The position numbers and the translations under genes are program-made. A DNA stretch of 64,000 nucleotides. Origin: Nautilus pompilius. Lineage: Eukaryota; Mollusca; Cephalopoda; Nautilida; Nautilidae. Below, piece by piece: positions 1-12,586 of the stretch (positions within the stretch are counted from its first letter, which is position 1; each line of letters opens with the position of its first letter). The notes beneath the pieces are model-generated. The model was not told the origin of the DNA. It did no database searches and saw nothing but the letters and a program-made list of their open reading frames with translations. The DNA lies in the NCBI GenBank assembly GCA_018389105.1, contig JACATO010002141.1, positions 36,001 to 100,000 of the forward strand, in the 5' to 3' direction.

Positions 1-2639
1 GCTTTCTAAATACAGAAAATGACATTTGTTCATGTTTCTTTAGATCTACTTGGTTTTCACCAGTTAACTGTTGAATCACATTATATAATGAATATTAATA
101 AAAAGGTAGAATTTATGTTCATTTTATTCTACAGTTGTCATTATGAATAATCCTGTTTCAATTTTTGCAAAATATATACAATAGAGTTGATTAATGAATG
201 GGGTCTTGATCGCCTAAAATGTACTCTGAATAAACAGATGGAGACAACTAATGTGTACATTAGGGAAAGACCCCTCAATACATACTGTGTCCTGGGCCTT
301 TGTAGGCCTTAATTTGGTCCTGGATTTACTATATAGATTTTCATAAAGCTTTTGACTTTTACTATCTATAATAATACAATGCCCAAATCATCTTTCATAT
401 TTCACATTTGCAATGAATTCATTACCAAGCTTATAAGAATAAACTTAATTTTCTTGAGACTATAAAAATAGCGAAAGCAATATTACTTCTCATGAACTAA
501 ACATGCATATATTATAAAACAAAAAGAATACACAATTTAGATGACTCTTAACGAAGCCAATGAAACTTCGGTATTTAAACAAAACAAGTCATTTGGTGTT
601 TGAAGAATCATTGTGTATTGTTATATATATATTAGTGGTTACAAAACAGGACAGAAAACATCATCAACATCACTGAGAAGTTTTCATTTAGGTGTTTCAT
701 TAAACACACAAATCATTTCCATCGTTTTGACCAGAAGATGAGCAAATTATTTTTTTGGTTGTTGTGATAGTATATTTAGATCTTGTGCTGCTGCAGTACC
801 TGTCTCCATTGTAAAAAATATTTCTTTAAGATGATTATGCCTTAGGTTGTTTGGCATTGCAACACGTAGGTTGGAAAAGATTTTATTACTGTTGACAACA
901 CTTGAAGTGTTTTACATAAATAACATGGATAGAGTCTCGAAACTGGGTTAGTAGATAGTTTATTGCCCACAAAAAGATTGCGTGAAGTCTAGTCACTAAG
1001 TTCTGGCTTAAGTAGTTCTAATTAAGATTTCTGAGCTTACACAATACACGCATTAGTAGTTACAAACTTCGATGAAAAACTAACTTTGCAGTCTTCCAAC
1101 TGAAAGAGGTGGTTTTATTGTCATGACACATCTGACAGGGATGGATTCATACAATAAGAACCACACTAGCTTCAATACGAGATGTCACTAAAAAGAGACA
1201 GCAAACATTTTTTTTATGAGTGTGTGTGTTCATTTTTGATGTTAAGAAAACAAAATGGAGGACTGAACGGTGAAGAAGAAAAAAAAATTTTTTAAAAAAA
1301 TACTTAAAGTTTGATATAATGGCCATAAGAGTGCGGAAAGCCAATATGGCTTTTACAAGGCAAAAATATTTATATAAAAAATTTCATGCAATAATGTAGT
1401 CTGTTTATGTGTTATTCTATTTGTGAAAACCTGTTTTGTTACCCCCTCCATTTACCCGCTTTCAAAAAAATGTACTGCTGCTGGTATTCAGGCAGCAGTG
1501 TATTATGGCACTGAAATGGGTCTCCATCTGCTAGTAGTAAATCAAATGCTCCCACAAAACAACACTACAGAAGCCAGGTGACACATTAAATAATGTTCCA
1601 ATCTCACTTTTCTGCCTTTCCAATTGGAAATATTACGGCAGCTGTAGTGTACAGAATCTACATTATAACTCCAGTATTTTTGGCTGTGAACTAACTCTTA
1701 AGCTTGGGGCACTTTGTCAACATCCATAGCAAAGCATTGTGGGAATGTTTTCTTAATTAATGACAAACAAAACTTATTTCAGACTCCATACTTGCACAAA
1801 TGTGCCATACCTGTAATCTTTCTTTTTCAAAAAAGAATTCCAGCTTTTTTTTTTTTTTTTTTAGAATCAAACAAACAGATCAGTTTTGTCTAGAGGTTAA
1901 AAGGAGGCAAAAAAATCACCATAGCTGTAGTTCAAATATTTTTTCACTAGTAAACAATTAATTAATTTTTAAAAAAATTTTGGTTATGCTTTTAATTAGC
2001 CATTTACTTTCTTTCAAGTATAGAATAGATTTTATGCTGCTTCATACATTGGTAAACTTAAGATGACAGAAGAAGTCTAAAGACTTTAAAAAATACAGAA
2101 AAAAAATGTGGGGGAGAATAAGTAAAACAAAAACGGTCAGACGCCGTGTTACGTCATTGCCCATAGGAAATAACACGAGTAGGTTCAATAAAGGTGACAG
2201 AAGCAAAGACTATTTTTTTTTTTGCAATGAAAATAAAATAAATGTAGATAAAGATAAGTGTAAAAAATCCTGTACATTGTATACAGACATGGGATTGTAA
2301 GCTATCTGGCTGGAGGCTAATTTGCTACAGACCTCTGTGACATCTGAGTCATTCCACATCCTGAGAAATCCTTGGCGATTTCTACACAAAGTAAATCATG
2401 ATTAGTGTGGCAAGAAATATTTTGCAACAACCAGCAGCTAAACTCAGTCTCAGAAAGCAGTGAGGGGAGAAGAGGACGCTCAACGAAAACTACTCGTAAC
2501 ATTTCTCTTCATGTACCCCACAAACAAAATTAAACAACTTATTAGCTGCTTAAAAATAGAAGGCATTTGAAATTTTCAGCCTCTCTTTAAAAAAAGAAAG
2601 AAAAAAGGCAAGCATTCCATCTTTGTAAAGAGACAAGAA

Positions 2640-2642
<3 letters not shown>

Positions 2643-2678
<36 letters not shown>

Positions 2679-2718
2679 CAAATATAAAAAAAAAAATATA
2701 TATATATATATATATATT
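2643..2718 (+). repeat. T36 run and (TA)n
   Basis: Thirty-six Ts (2643-2678), a short AT-rich link with an A-run, then about ten TA dinucleotides. Confidence 0.9.
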
Positions 2719-3106
2719 ACTAGCTCTATCCTAGTGAGGGTGAATAAATGAAAATTTTAACCTGCTGAGTTATTTATTTGAAAAAAAAAAAGTTTCTACA
2801 AAATATACTTTTGACTCAGAAAGGCATTCCTGGTGTTAACCATTAACTTTCCCCAGTATTACCATAAGAACAAATGTTTACTATAGCAAGGCGATAAAGG
2901 ATAACAACATTCTTTATCACAGACAATCAGTTCTGTCTACCATAACAAGGCAATAGTTCAGATCCAAAACGAATATTTTGATAATGTGGTTTTGCATAAA
3001 TTAACACTCAAATATTCCGTTTATATCTTTGATAGGTTAATACAATTTTATTTTGATTTAAGTGTGTTTTTTTAAAAAATTTTTATTGGTCTAATTATAT
3101 ATACAT

Positions 3107-3128
3107 GAGAGAGAGAGAGAGAGAGAGA
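3107..3128 (+). repeat. (GA)11 microsatellite
   Basis: Eleven uninterrupted GA units. Confidence 0.9.
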
Positions 3129-3186
3129 TTGTTATTGCTATTTCAAGTGTTAACTGTTATGGTCAAAGGCCCAAGTTACCAGCTTA

Positions 3187-3375
3187 GTTTGTTATATTCT
3201 TCAACATAGTTTCTTCTTCTTCCACAGCTGGTTGTGCAGATTTCCTTCAACCTCTATTTTTAAATGTGGGAAGCAAATACAAAGGATTCTAGCAGAAACT
3301 GATGTGCCAGTTCTAGGTGCTTGCCACATATACCAAGCCCCAAAGGACAATCATAGTAACCTGATTGGATACAAA
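3187..3375 (+). repeat. tRNA-derived SINE fragment (middle and core)
   Basis: TTCTTCTTCCACAGCTGGTT, GTGCAGATTTCCTTCAACC, TCTATTTTTAAATGTGG and AAGGATTCTAGCAGAAACT parallel the TTCTTCACCAGCTGG, GGGTTTCCTCCCAC and TCTAAAAATG...TTCTAG blocks of the family. This explains the 60-codon open frame here. Confidence 0.5.
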
Positions 3376-3612
3376 AGATGCCACCTTTTGGTTTGGCTGA
3401 AAAGTCAAATATAGAGCATCTTACCTGGTTGTACGTGTATTTTCATTAATGTTTCAGGTCAGTCTAAACGCAAACTAACTTTGTGACTGCTATACTTTAG
3501 ATAGTGTTCTAGCTTCATGCATCTACTGTCGGAATCATACTAGTTTGATTGTTGTAGCATGCACAATTTTTTTTTTCTTTTTTTTTTACACATTGTGATT
3601 TTTTTGTTCTGC

Positions 3613-3658
<46 letters not shown>
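3613..3658 (+). repeat. (TAA)n microsatellite
   Basis: About fifteen uninterrupted TAA units. Confidence 0.9.
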
Positions 3659-4839
3659 CATTTTATTTTAAACTCAGACAATGTCAGTTGTTTTCCAGTG
3701 GTTGGTCAAGCAAACCAATTGCACTGCACTTTAGTGTTTGATGGAGAGTTATTGAGGTTCCAAAATGGTTACTATTTGTAAAAGTTGAACATTTTGAGCA
3801 CAGAATCTCTGTAAGCCAATTTTTCATTGTATAATTTACTATTCATCTGCCACATTCTCTTGCATTCAGTTTTCAGTAAATCATATTTTGGTATCTTTTT
3901 CCTTTTTCTGGCATGTGCATTGTAATCATTGGGGAATGGCGACATCCAACAGGTGACACGTTTTGGTTCCCCTATTCTTAATAAGGACAGTGGGTTTTTA
4001 CGTCTGACAGGAAAGTTTGTGCATTTTTTAAAATTAATACACAACAATTGCTAGTACTAGGGATACTCAAACAAATCCCATGTAATGGTAACCAGCTTAG
4101 TTCCATTTGTACGTCTCTAATATACTAACTGCAGATGATACAAGAGAAAGAGTAATGTCCCTGTTCTTCCCTTAGTCAATCAGTTAAACAAAAATAGCAG
4201 CTGTTCATCAATCATTCAAGCTTTGATCTGCGAAAGGTACCACTAAACTTCCCACAACCGACAAAGACAAAAAAAGAGAGCTAATATTGGGCCAATTATG
4301 TGATTTACACTATAGCTTTAGCAGAAAGACTACATTCCGAAACACCAGCAGACAGGATTAGAGCACCCATAATGAGTCTAATAAGGCATTCATTAGGGTA
4401 ACTTTCTATCTGAAAACAAAATTATCCTCCTTGTAAAGCCAGGCAAACAACGAAAGCTGTAAAGTAACTTCATCTTTTTCAAATTCACATTATTCAAGTC
4501 AAGAAAAAAGAAAAGTGTGCGCGTGCGTGTGCATGCCTCTCTCTCTCCAGTCAAATTTCCTCTCTCTTATATTTTAAACATTACAAGTTTTTTTGTTTGT
4601 TTCAGTTTTAGGAAAATTGTCATTTAATAAATTTGTAGTTAATGTATCTAATTTTCAAATATAGTTTTAAAAAAATATATTAATCATGGTTCTTTCAATG
4701 CAGCTCAGTGTGATTCTGAAATTCAATCTCTTCCTCTTATACACCAGGCTAGATCCAAATTTTAATTACAGCAGATCCTTTTTGCCTCAAAGCCAATGAA
4801 TAAGTAAACAAATCCATCACGCTTAAAGTGGCACTTGCC

Positions 4840-4871
4840 AAAAAAAAAAAAAAAAAAAGAGAGAGAGAGAG
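4840..4871 (+). repeat. A19 run followed by (GA)n
   Basis: A-run joined directly to six to seven GA units. Confidence 0.85.
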
Positions 4872-5424
4872 TCTGGTAAAGTAAAAACCAGCCAGATCAT
4901 AGACAATCTGACCCTAAAGTATATTATGTACCCACCAGAGAAAAACTCTGGTGTCAGTTTTCTAAACCAGGCAGAGGAAGTTCTTACCTTTGATAAAGTA
5001 AATTCAGCCTCACTGATGTGTCATTCATGAAAACCAATTATCAAAGAAAAAAAAATAGTTCAGAACAGCTGGAAAAAAAAAGAAAAAAGAAGTCAACTTC
5101 TTAGATGAAGTAGTGTGTATCATTGGTCCCCAGTGGAGTCTGCATTTAAATGCTTCTTGCTAGTTTAACTCAGTGGGTTTGTCTCCCAAAAACTGTGGAA
5201 GACCATTGTGTATGAATTTTGTCACAAAGAACAGCATTTTGTCCAACTTCCACATTAACCAATGGATGGTGTGCTTAAGATAAAGCAAAAAGAGAGAGAA
5301 AGAAAAGTACACAAGCAATACTTGACGGGTCTGCATGCAACCTTGTTGGCTGGCTGGTCTTTGTGTCTCCCCATCTATCCAAAGCACTAGTCAAATAAAA
5401 AAGCAAGTGGTTTCGCCCTTGCTG

Positions 5425-5665
5425 GGGTAGGGGGTTGTATGGCATCAGAAACTACAACCAACAGGTGTACTCTGACTTTGGCTGACCTAACATAAAAGTC
5501 TCCATCAGAATTGTTCACTAGTGGGAGAAACCCGTGTGACCAGCTGGTGAAGAAGAAACTGTAGCAGGTAAATGAGCCAAACTGAGCCAGTACTGGGTTT
5601 CAAACTTGAGGTCCCCAACCGTAGTATCTCAATAGTCTACCACTGGGCTGCCCACCTACTACATA
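5425..5665 (-). repeat. tRNA-derived SINE copy
   Basis: Read on the minus strand: GGCAGCCCAGTGGTAGA (A box), AAGTTTGAAACCC (B box), TTTCTTCTTCACCAGCTGGT, CACACGGGTTTCTCCCAC. These are among the best-preserved 5' and middle blocks of the family. Confidence 0.75.
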
Positions 5666-7411
5666 AGTGGAATGTTCTCCTCTCTTCATTTGGTTTGGAG
5701 TCTCATCAGATCCACTATAAGACCTCAAGCCAAGCATGCAGAAGCAGGTACAAATCAAAATTAAAAACATTAAAATAAAAATAACAAAATCATTAACCAC
5801 AGAATGTAACGTATTTATAAATCAATTAGTTGTTATTTTAGATGATAGGTCATTATCTAGTAAAAGGCTACTTTAAACTCATTACATACAAAAAGCTCCA
5901 AGGAAAGGCTACTCAGTATCTTTCTTTTTTTAACTTGCTTTAGAGAATCTTAACTTCATTCAAAATGTCGACTTGCCCTCAAAACTATTAAAAATGTATT
6001 CACAGAAGCAATGCATATATGATGATGATGATGATTTTTGAACATTTGAATGGTTAGATTTCATGAGTTGCTTTCCTTGGACAATCATGCATGCTCAAGA
6101 TTTACTTACAAAAGGAAAAAAAAAAATTTATAATGGTGCTGTGTGGCACAACTCAATTTAAAAGAATCAAGCTGAATGTTTGGTTTTTCTTCTCTTTGGT
6201 ATTGCTTTAGAAAAGCAAAACTAAAATTACATGAATACAAAACAATTTGCTCACAAATCAAATTTTTCAGAAATAATTATGTAAAAATGGTGTCTCTGCA
6301 AGCAATCAAGATTATCTCAACTTAAATTGCATATGTACAAATATCAGTTGCAAATTTCTGGCATTATTCTATGCAGACACCTCTTGGATCTGCTTGCTTA
6401 TTCAAATCATTCTCAATCAAATTTTTGCCTTTTCTGAATGGGGTAATCCAGCCTGCACGCAACCTATACTACCTATTGGCAGAACAGAGTCCATAAGTCT
6501 TTAGGTTTGGTCACTTTCACAAGCAGTCCTCCTATTCATTGGTAGCATAACATTCTCTTTGCTGCAAGAAATTTATGGTAGTCAAACCTTTAAATAACCA
6601 TTTACAGTTTTGACAAACCTACCAAATTGCATCTCTTTTGAAGTGCCATGCCTTTGTCAAATGTCATGTTGCTTGGTGTTGTTGAAAAGTGCGATCCAAA
6701 ATGACCATAGTTGATTTTTGTTGAGTTCACAAGAGAGATGGTCTGTTCACAAATGCATGTATTAATAGTTCCGAAAAGCAATGCGAGTTCAAGTGCCTAG
6801 CACTGATTTTTCAAGACAGAATCTGGCCCTCCTAGCAGCTTCTGGTGTGCTAATTGTCCTGGAAAACAGGCTTTGTCCAGAGGAGAGTTTGCATCTTTCG
6901 TTCTTCCTTGCTCGCTCTATGATTTCTGAAACGAAGTCCATGCTTAATTTCATAGTGGTGCTTCATATTATGCTCTTTGGAGGGAAAGATATCAACTCAC
7001 AATAAATTATGCAGATATATTTCAAGTTTTTCTTCTATGCAAAAGTATTTCTTAGTCCAGTCACCATTAAATTTTCTATGCTCCATCTTTCTTCTCTTCA
7101 CAGCTGACCCAAACACAATTTACCACTGAAAAAAACCAGCAAGGAGTAACAAATTTGGCTGAAGTTATCTGCAAAATAACAATGAAACACACTGTGAGAG
7201 CAGTGCACACATGGCACTGAGGAAGTTTACTGAATCATTGGCATGTGTCAATCAAGTCCCCCCCCCAACCGGGAAGTGCTGATTGGTCCATTAGGCATGG
7301 CAAATAATCAACAATTTGGGAAAGTCGTACACATAAAAATGAGACAATGCTAACAATCCTAACCCTACAAACTCAACAGATAACATCTGCCAGACACTCG
7401 CTTTCTGTTGA

Positions 7412-7435
7412 TCATGGCTATGATCATAGCCATGA
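7412..7435. other. Perfect 24-bp palindrome
   Basis: TCATGGCTATGA followed directly by its exact reverse complement, with no spacer. No flanking repeat is recognised. Confidence 0.95.
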
Positions 7436-8603
7436 CCGACAGGGCAGATTAGCACTCGCAATGCAATAGACATGGTGGACTACACACGAGTGTTTCATGG
7501 ACCATATACTGGACACCCATACTCTAAGATAAAGCTGCTTTTCTTCTTTTGCATGTGTTATTTGAAATGTTGACATTTCTTTTGGTAAAGATACAAAAGG
7601 AAAAGAAAAACGGGCTTGAATATTATAATCTAGCAATGGGTGCATATGCAGTACCTCAGCAACATGTGCACAAAAACAATTTTCATCTTAAGCATCTGCC
7701 ACCAAACAGGACAAAAAAATGGATTCTATCTACTCTTTCATTTTGATGAAGAAAAGTTAATTCCAGAAATTTCTGAGTCTCAGAAAAAATACTCTCCTGC
7801 TGATTGTCATTGGAATTAGGGTTTGGCTATAATGATGTTACCAAACTTAGAGCAGGTTTGTGCCAGAATCACTGATGTTACAGTAGATAACAAGTGATAA
7901 CATGTCACATCTCCTAGCCACCGGTGATATCTTGTAGGCTTTTATTCTATGAAAACCAACGTAGCCCAATTACAGTGTATTAGTTATATAGTTGCATAGA
8001 TTATCAATCAGAACCACCACTTATCTCAGAAAATTTTTCTTTTTGACAAGATATGCAACAAAAGGAAAATCTTTTGAGAAACTCAGATAGTAAACAGCTT
8101 TAATTCATTGGGATTCCTCTTGAAATAAGAATTGCTAGCTGTAGGAATTTTTTTTTTCCAGTCATTAAATAATAACATGAGATAATTGTAAATCAACCTC
8201 CCTCTTAGCAACAAGCGAAACAAATTGCCTCTAATGCATGTTAATAGAGAAGTAATTTTGAAACTGTTTAGTTAGATAAACAGAAATTGCACTACGTCTT
8301 CCTACCTCCATAAACTTAATACCAGCCTAAAGTGGTACAATCTGCCATCAGTATAGCTTGTTAACATTTTTTAAAAATGTTATTCATTTCTTTTTTAGTA
8401 ACTTTTAATTTACTTTTTAAACAAGATAGAAAAAAAGAAATTAAACAAAGAATGGGCAAACCTCTTATTGCACTCAAGAAGCATACTTAGTAAACGGAGC
8501 ACTATATGAGGTCATTATAAACAGGTAGGAATTTTCCTCCAGGATAGTGTGTGTTATAAAGAAATAGCACTATAAGGGGTATGTATGACTGTATATAAAT
8601 TTA

Positions 8604-8790
8604 GTGTGGTGGCCCAGTGCTTAGACTTACTGGGCTATTAAGGTAAAGAGCCCAACAACTTCAAATACCAGTTGGACTTGGATTGACATATACCTCCATG
8701 GCACAGTTTCTTCTCCATCAGCCAATCACATAGGGTCTCACTGTACAGTACTTTGCCAGAATGTTCTTTCAGATAATGGGTAACATAAAA
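8604..8790 (+). repeat. tRNA-derived SINE copy (5' half)
   Basis: GTGGTGGCCCAGTGCTTAGA head, ACTTCAAATACCAG (B-box-like), then TTTCTTCTCCATCAGCCAAT and CACATAGGGTCTC, equivalent to the TTCTTCACCAGCTGG / CACACGGGTTTC block of the family. Confidence 0.65.
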
Positions 8791-8885
8791 GTGACATTGA
8801 TGTGATAATTTATCAAGTGAATGCAATGTGCTCACTTGATAGATCTAGTACAGTAGTAATATCTGTAAAACAACAGGGTTGAAGG

Positions 8886-9080
8886 TTAGTTCATGGTGGA
8901 ACCAACCCAGAACTTAATACTAATTGGGCTAGGAAAAGGGAACATGGTAACAGACACATGCCAGGTGCTCCTGAATTTAGCCATCCTAATAAAAGAACTC
9001 TGATAATTAGTTGGGAAAGAGGGAGAAAACCCCATGTAGAAGCTGGTACAAAAAGCAAACCACAGGCCAAGATATATCAA
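8886..9080 (-). repeat. Possible SINE fragment
   Basis: Minus strand TTGTACCAGCTTCTACATGG and GGTTTTCTCCCTC resemble the CACCAGCTGG / CACACGGGTTTCTCCC block. The rest is poorly conserved. It lies about 100 bp from a plus-strand copy. Confidence 0.4.
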
Positions 9081-9820
9081 AAGTGAGAATGGTACAGCAC
9101 TACACTAATCCATCATACAAAATGTTATAACCATGAATACCTCATTTCTTCACAAGCAGTTTACTTTTCAATTCAGAAATGTGACACTAGAATTTTTAAA
9201 AACTAACTGAACGTGCATGATTGTTTTAATTTCTCATTAATTTTTAAAGATATGACCATGAATGTAGTTATAATTCATTCATGATTAACTTGGTAGCAGT
9301 ATCTAGCAGACTGGAAAATACTAAACAAATGTACACCTTATAAAATATGAAATAAGTAGAATATAGAGTATCTGCAATTTAAGAATTTTCCCTCTTAATC
9401 ATTTCACAGGCAAATTAGTTGACTGCAATTTGTACTTCTATTACAATATCTTGCTATTAAACATACAAAACAGCTTGAAACTTTTTAAAAACGGGTTATT
9501 TCTTTAATATCATGTCTAATTATTCTTTTTTGACCAGTTTTTAGTTTTAAATGATACACAAGAAATTGAAGCTAAAGAAAACACACACACACACAAAAAA
9601 AACATTGTGAAATAAAGTCTATCTGAATCAATTTTATAAATACAAAAAAACAATTTTTAAGTCAGGTTAAATTAAATTAAAAGAAAATAATTAAGCCTAA
9701 GTACATCCTAAATGTAAAGTATTTCTGCATTTTTCAAAATAAAAAGATTAGTACAAATATTCCTTGGTGCCAGAGTATTCCAGGTTCATCTTGATTAAGT
9801 TCACTAGCGATTCTGGCAGA

Positions 9821-9864
9821 AGTGAACAAGCACAATCACAGATTTCAGTTGTAAAACTTTTATT
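9821..9864 (-). terminator. Candidate polyadenylation site for the PH-CaaX gene
   Basis: On the minus strand AATAAA (9864-9859) is followed after about 18 bp by TGTGATTGTGCTTGTTCACT (9840-9821), a GU/U-rich downstream element, with a CA cleavage dinucleotide between. If used, the 3' UTR would be about 9.5 kb and would include two dead transposons. A weaker ATTAAA at 18803-18798 offers a short alternative (about 540 nt). Confidence 0.35.
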
Positions 9865-12580
9865 TCAGCATCTCTTTCTTACATAAAACTGTACAACTTG
9901 GTATTTTAAACAATCACAACCAGGCCTAGCTCCATCAAAAGGTTTTGTTACAACTGTTTCAATCATCAATAAAACAACACCCAGTTTCCCTAGTTTGCTT
10001 GCTGGCTGCATGGTTAGGTAAGAGAAACTCCTTTCAAGCAAGAATCAACCAATGCTAGAGTTGTGCTGGTCATGGCAGCTTCATCAAAAACTAACAAACT
10101 GCAGACCAAACGGGCACCCTGCAAACAAAACTTCTTTTTGACAGGACAACCATGTTACCTGTCCTAAACCACACGTCTGCGTGTAAAACAGAATGCTTAG
10201 TTCCATTTTGAAAAAAAAAGAAAACAAACTACTCAAATGCATCGTTTATCAGATGTTTTCCAAAAAAAAAAAATCTCATAACTCTTAATTCCAATGTAAA
10301 GACAATTTAAAGCTTAAGGGAAAAAATAATAATTGAAGCGCTGTCATGATAGAAACAGATCCAATGTAGAGGGGATTGCATCCAAAATAAGCGGCATTTT
10401 ATTGTGGTTTTTGTTCATCTACACATGCACAGTAAAGATCTGAACCCGAATAAGTTTGTGTTCTATGCAGCAGTTTTTGCATGTGGCTCATTTCAGTGGT
10501 TACTACTATGATGGCTTAAGCCAGTCCGCTCCAACCACCAGGCAGGAGAAAATACATAAACATAGTTTACATAACGTGCAAGTCCCGAATTTACCTAATG
10601 AATTCTAAGGACGCTTAGGTTTTTCATCGTGGTGGAACTAAAACATGGGGAACAGGTGCAGCCTCTTCCATCAGAACTGCTAGCTAAGTAAACCTGTTAT
10701 GCTCACTTCTCCAGCACCTTAGCGCATCCCCATTCCCCCTCTAGATGGTGGTAGTATCTGTAGTTGACCAGATCTCCCTCCTGCTAAGTTTAAAACCAAT
10801 GGCGTGAACACTATCAATCAATGTAAGAATCATAGTGATGGCCATTTCTCCTCTCTGAAGGCCCCTTTTTTGTATAAGCCCTGATTGCCCCTTATCACTA
10901 AACTAAATCAATTCAAATAAATAATAATCTAAATATTCAGTTCAGATCTTATTCCCAAGGGGTGTGTGTGTGGTAGAATGAATATTTCATTTTCAAGGAT
11001 GGTATATAACATGTAAACAAAAATATATACTAAAATTTCACATAATAAAAACAATCACATGCAAAGGCATTCTTGTTAAGAATTGTTCACTAAAAACAAA
11101 CCATTATAAAAGTGACCTTACTGATGGCATTAGAAGCTAAGAATTAGTGTGTTCTGATGACAGGCGACAAACTATCTTCTATATCAATATTTTAACAAGC
11201 AGCTTGACCGTTTTTACTATTAAAATGAGCTCTTTCATAGTGTAATGCATAGAGATTTCAAAACAAAGAGCAATAAGAGTTACTCAAAAAGACAAGAGAA
11301 CAGGAATTATTCTGAGCGTGTATACATTAAAGTTTAATACCTAACTCCAAAACCTTTGTCCTAATGTTGGTGAATACACTTGCAGGGTGCTAGGGCTGAT
11401 AATCTTAGAGTTTGAAACCAATTCTGACGGCTTCCATAATGGCTAGCTGGAAGAGCTATGCTGTGTCCACCTTAAAACTCTAGCATGTATCTTGACACAT
11501 CATGTGACTCCCATTACATAAATTAATCCATCACAATTATTTAGCAGTCTGTGTTGATTTTCTGTCTCCCACAATTAACATCTGGAATCCTGATTTGCAA
11601 CACTTAGATCAATAGAGATTAATAAAAAAAAAAAATCTAAAGGCTCCAGTTTATCCAGAAATGTGTATACAGTTTCATCAGTCTGCACAAGATTTCAGTA
11701 AGTATATAAAAGCTAAACAAAAAATGTTCTAATGCTGCATCAACTGTGAAATAACATGCATTAACTGCAATGAGAAGAGATTTATGGAAGTGAGAAAAAT
11801 CAGCATCTAAAAAGTATCACGCCAAAGGTACTGCCATAAATCTGTTGGCAGATAGCATGAAACACTGAAGACAATGCTGATAAAGGAACAACTTCATTAA
11901 AAGAGATGAGAGCCATATAATGGAAAAGGACAGATTATTCTGGATTATTTAATTCCAAAAGGTAACAATGGAATTCTCAAGTGAGATCCTTAGGGAAAAA
12001 AAAAAAAAAGTCTTTTCTTTCTGTTCAAATCATTCTCAAATATATTGATCTTTGTTTTTACAGTGAATATAGCCCCAGCAGTAATGCATTAACTATTTAT
12101 TTCTAAAGTAACTCCATAAAAACTCTTCTTACAGATTTCCAAAGCTATAATTCTTCACTCCCTGCCCCCAAATAATTCTAATGAAAATTTTAAATTCTTC
12201 TAGAATATCAACAATCGTAACAAGCCTGGATAACATACTCTAAATAAGGTCAAACAAAAGTTTTAAAATAACACTAATGCTTACTGCCTTTGTGTTTTAA
12301 ATAGACAAGATTCTATAAACTACTTACCACTTGTCTACACTGATTATCATGTTTTGTTAATGGTGCTTTATAGAATTCTAAATGCTGCCAGATATGAATT
12401 TAATGCTATAAACCTAGTTTTCAACAACTTAAATTCCATCCTTCAAGATAACAACTCAACATGCTGCTAAGGTTTATTTGCTAAAGAAACAAATGGTTTA
12501 AATGCATACCCCAATATAACAGTCAGAGACACCCTTGTATAATTTCCTGCAATGTCCTCTCTCTCAAAATGCTGTTTCTG
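9865..12580 (-). other. Gene-free stretch, possible distal 3' UTR of the PH-CaaX gene
   Basis: About 2.7 kb without a supported gene or recognised transposon. Complexity and C+G content in 9.9-10.9 kb are higher than in the flanking AT-rich DNA. It lies upstream, in minus-strand sense, of the good AATAAA at 9.86 kb, which is why a 3' UTR is considered. Confidence 0.3.
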
Positions 12581-12586
12581 TGCTTA

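Larger units (their letters stand above)
1..9820. other. Left flank without a recognised gene
   Basis: AT-rich DNA. Apart from the SINE copies, microsatellites and the 24-bp palindrome listed separately, I see no exon with both coding character and splice sites. All open frames are at or below 91 codons and lack family resemblance. It may be intergenic or intronic to a gene off the left edge. Confidence 0.5.

Noticed and set aside
1474-1499. Small hairpin ACTGCTGC / GCAGCAGT considered as a microRNA precursor
   Set aside because: The stem is only 8 bp with a 10-base loop and no extension, far too short.
3772-4047. 91-codon minus-strand frame
   Set aside because: No recognisable motif and no promoter or splice context; treated as chance.
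6781-7005. 74-codon plus-strand frame
   Set aside because: No family resemblance or splice support.
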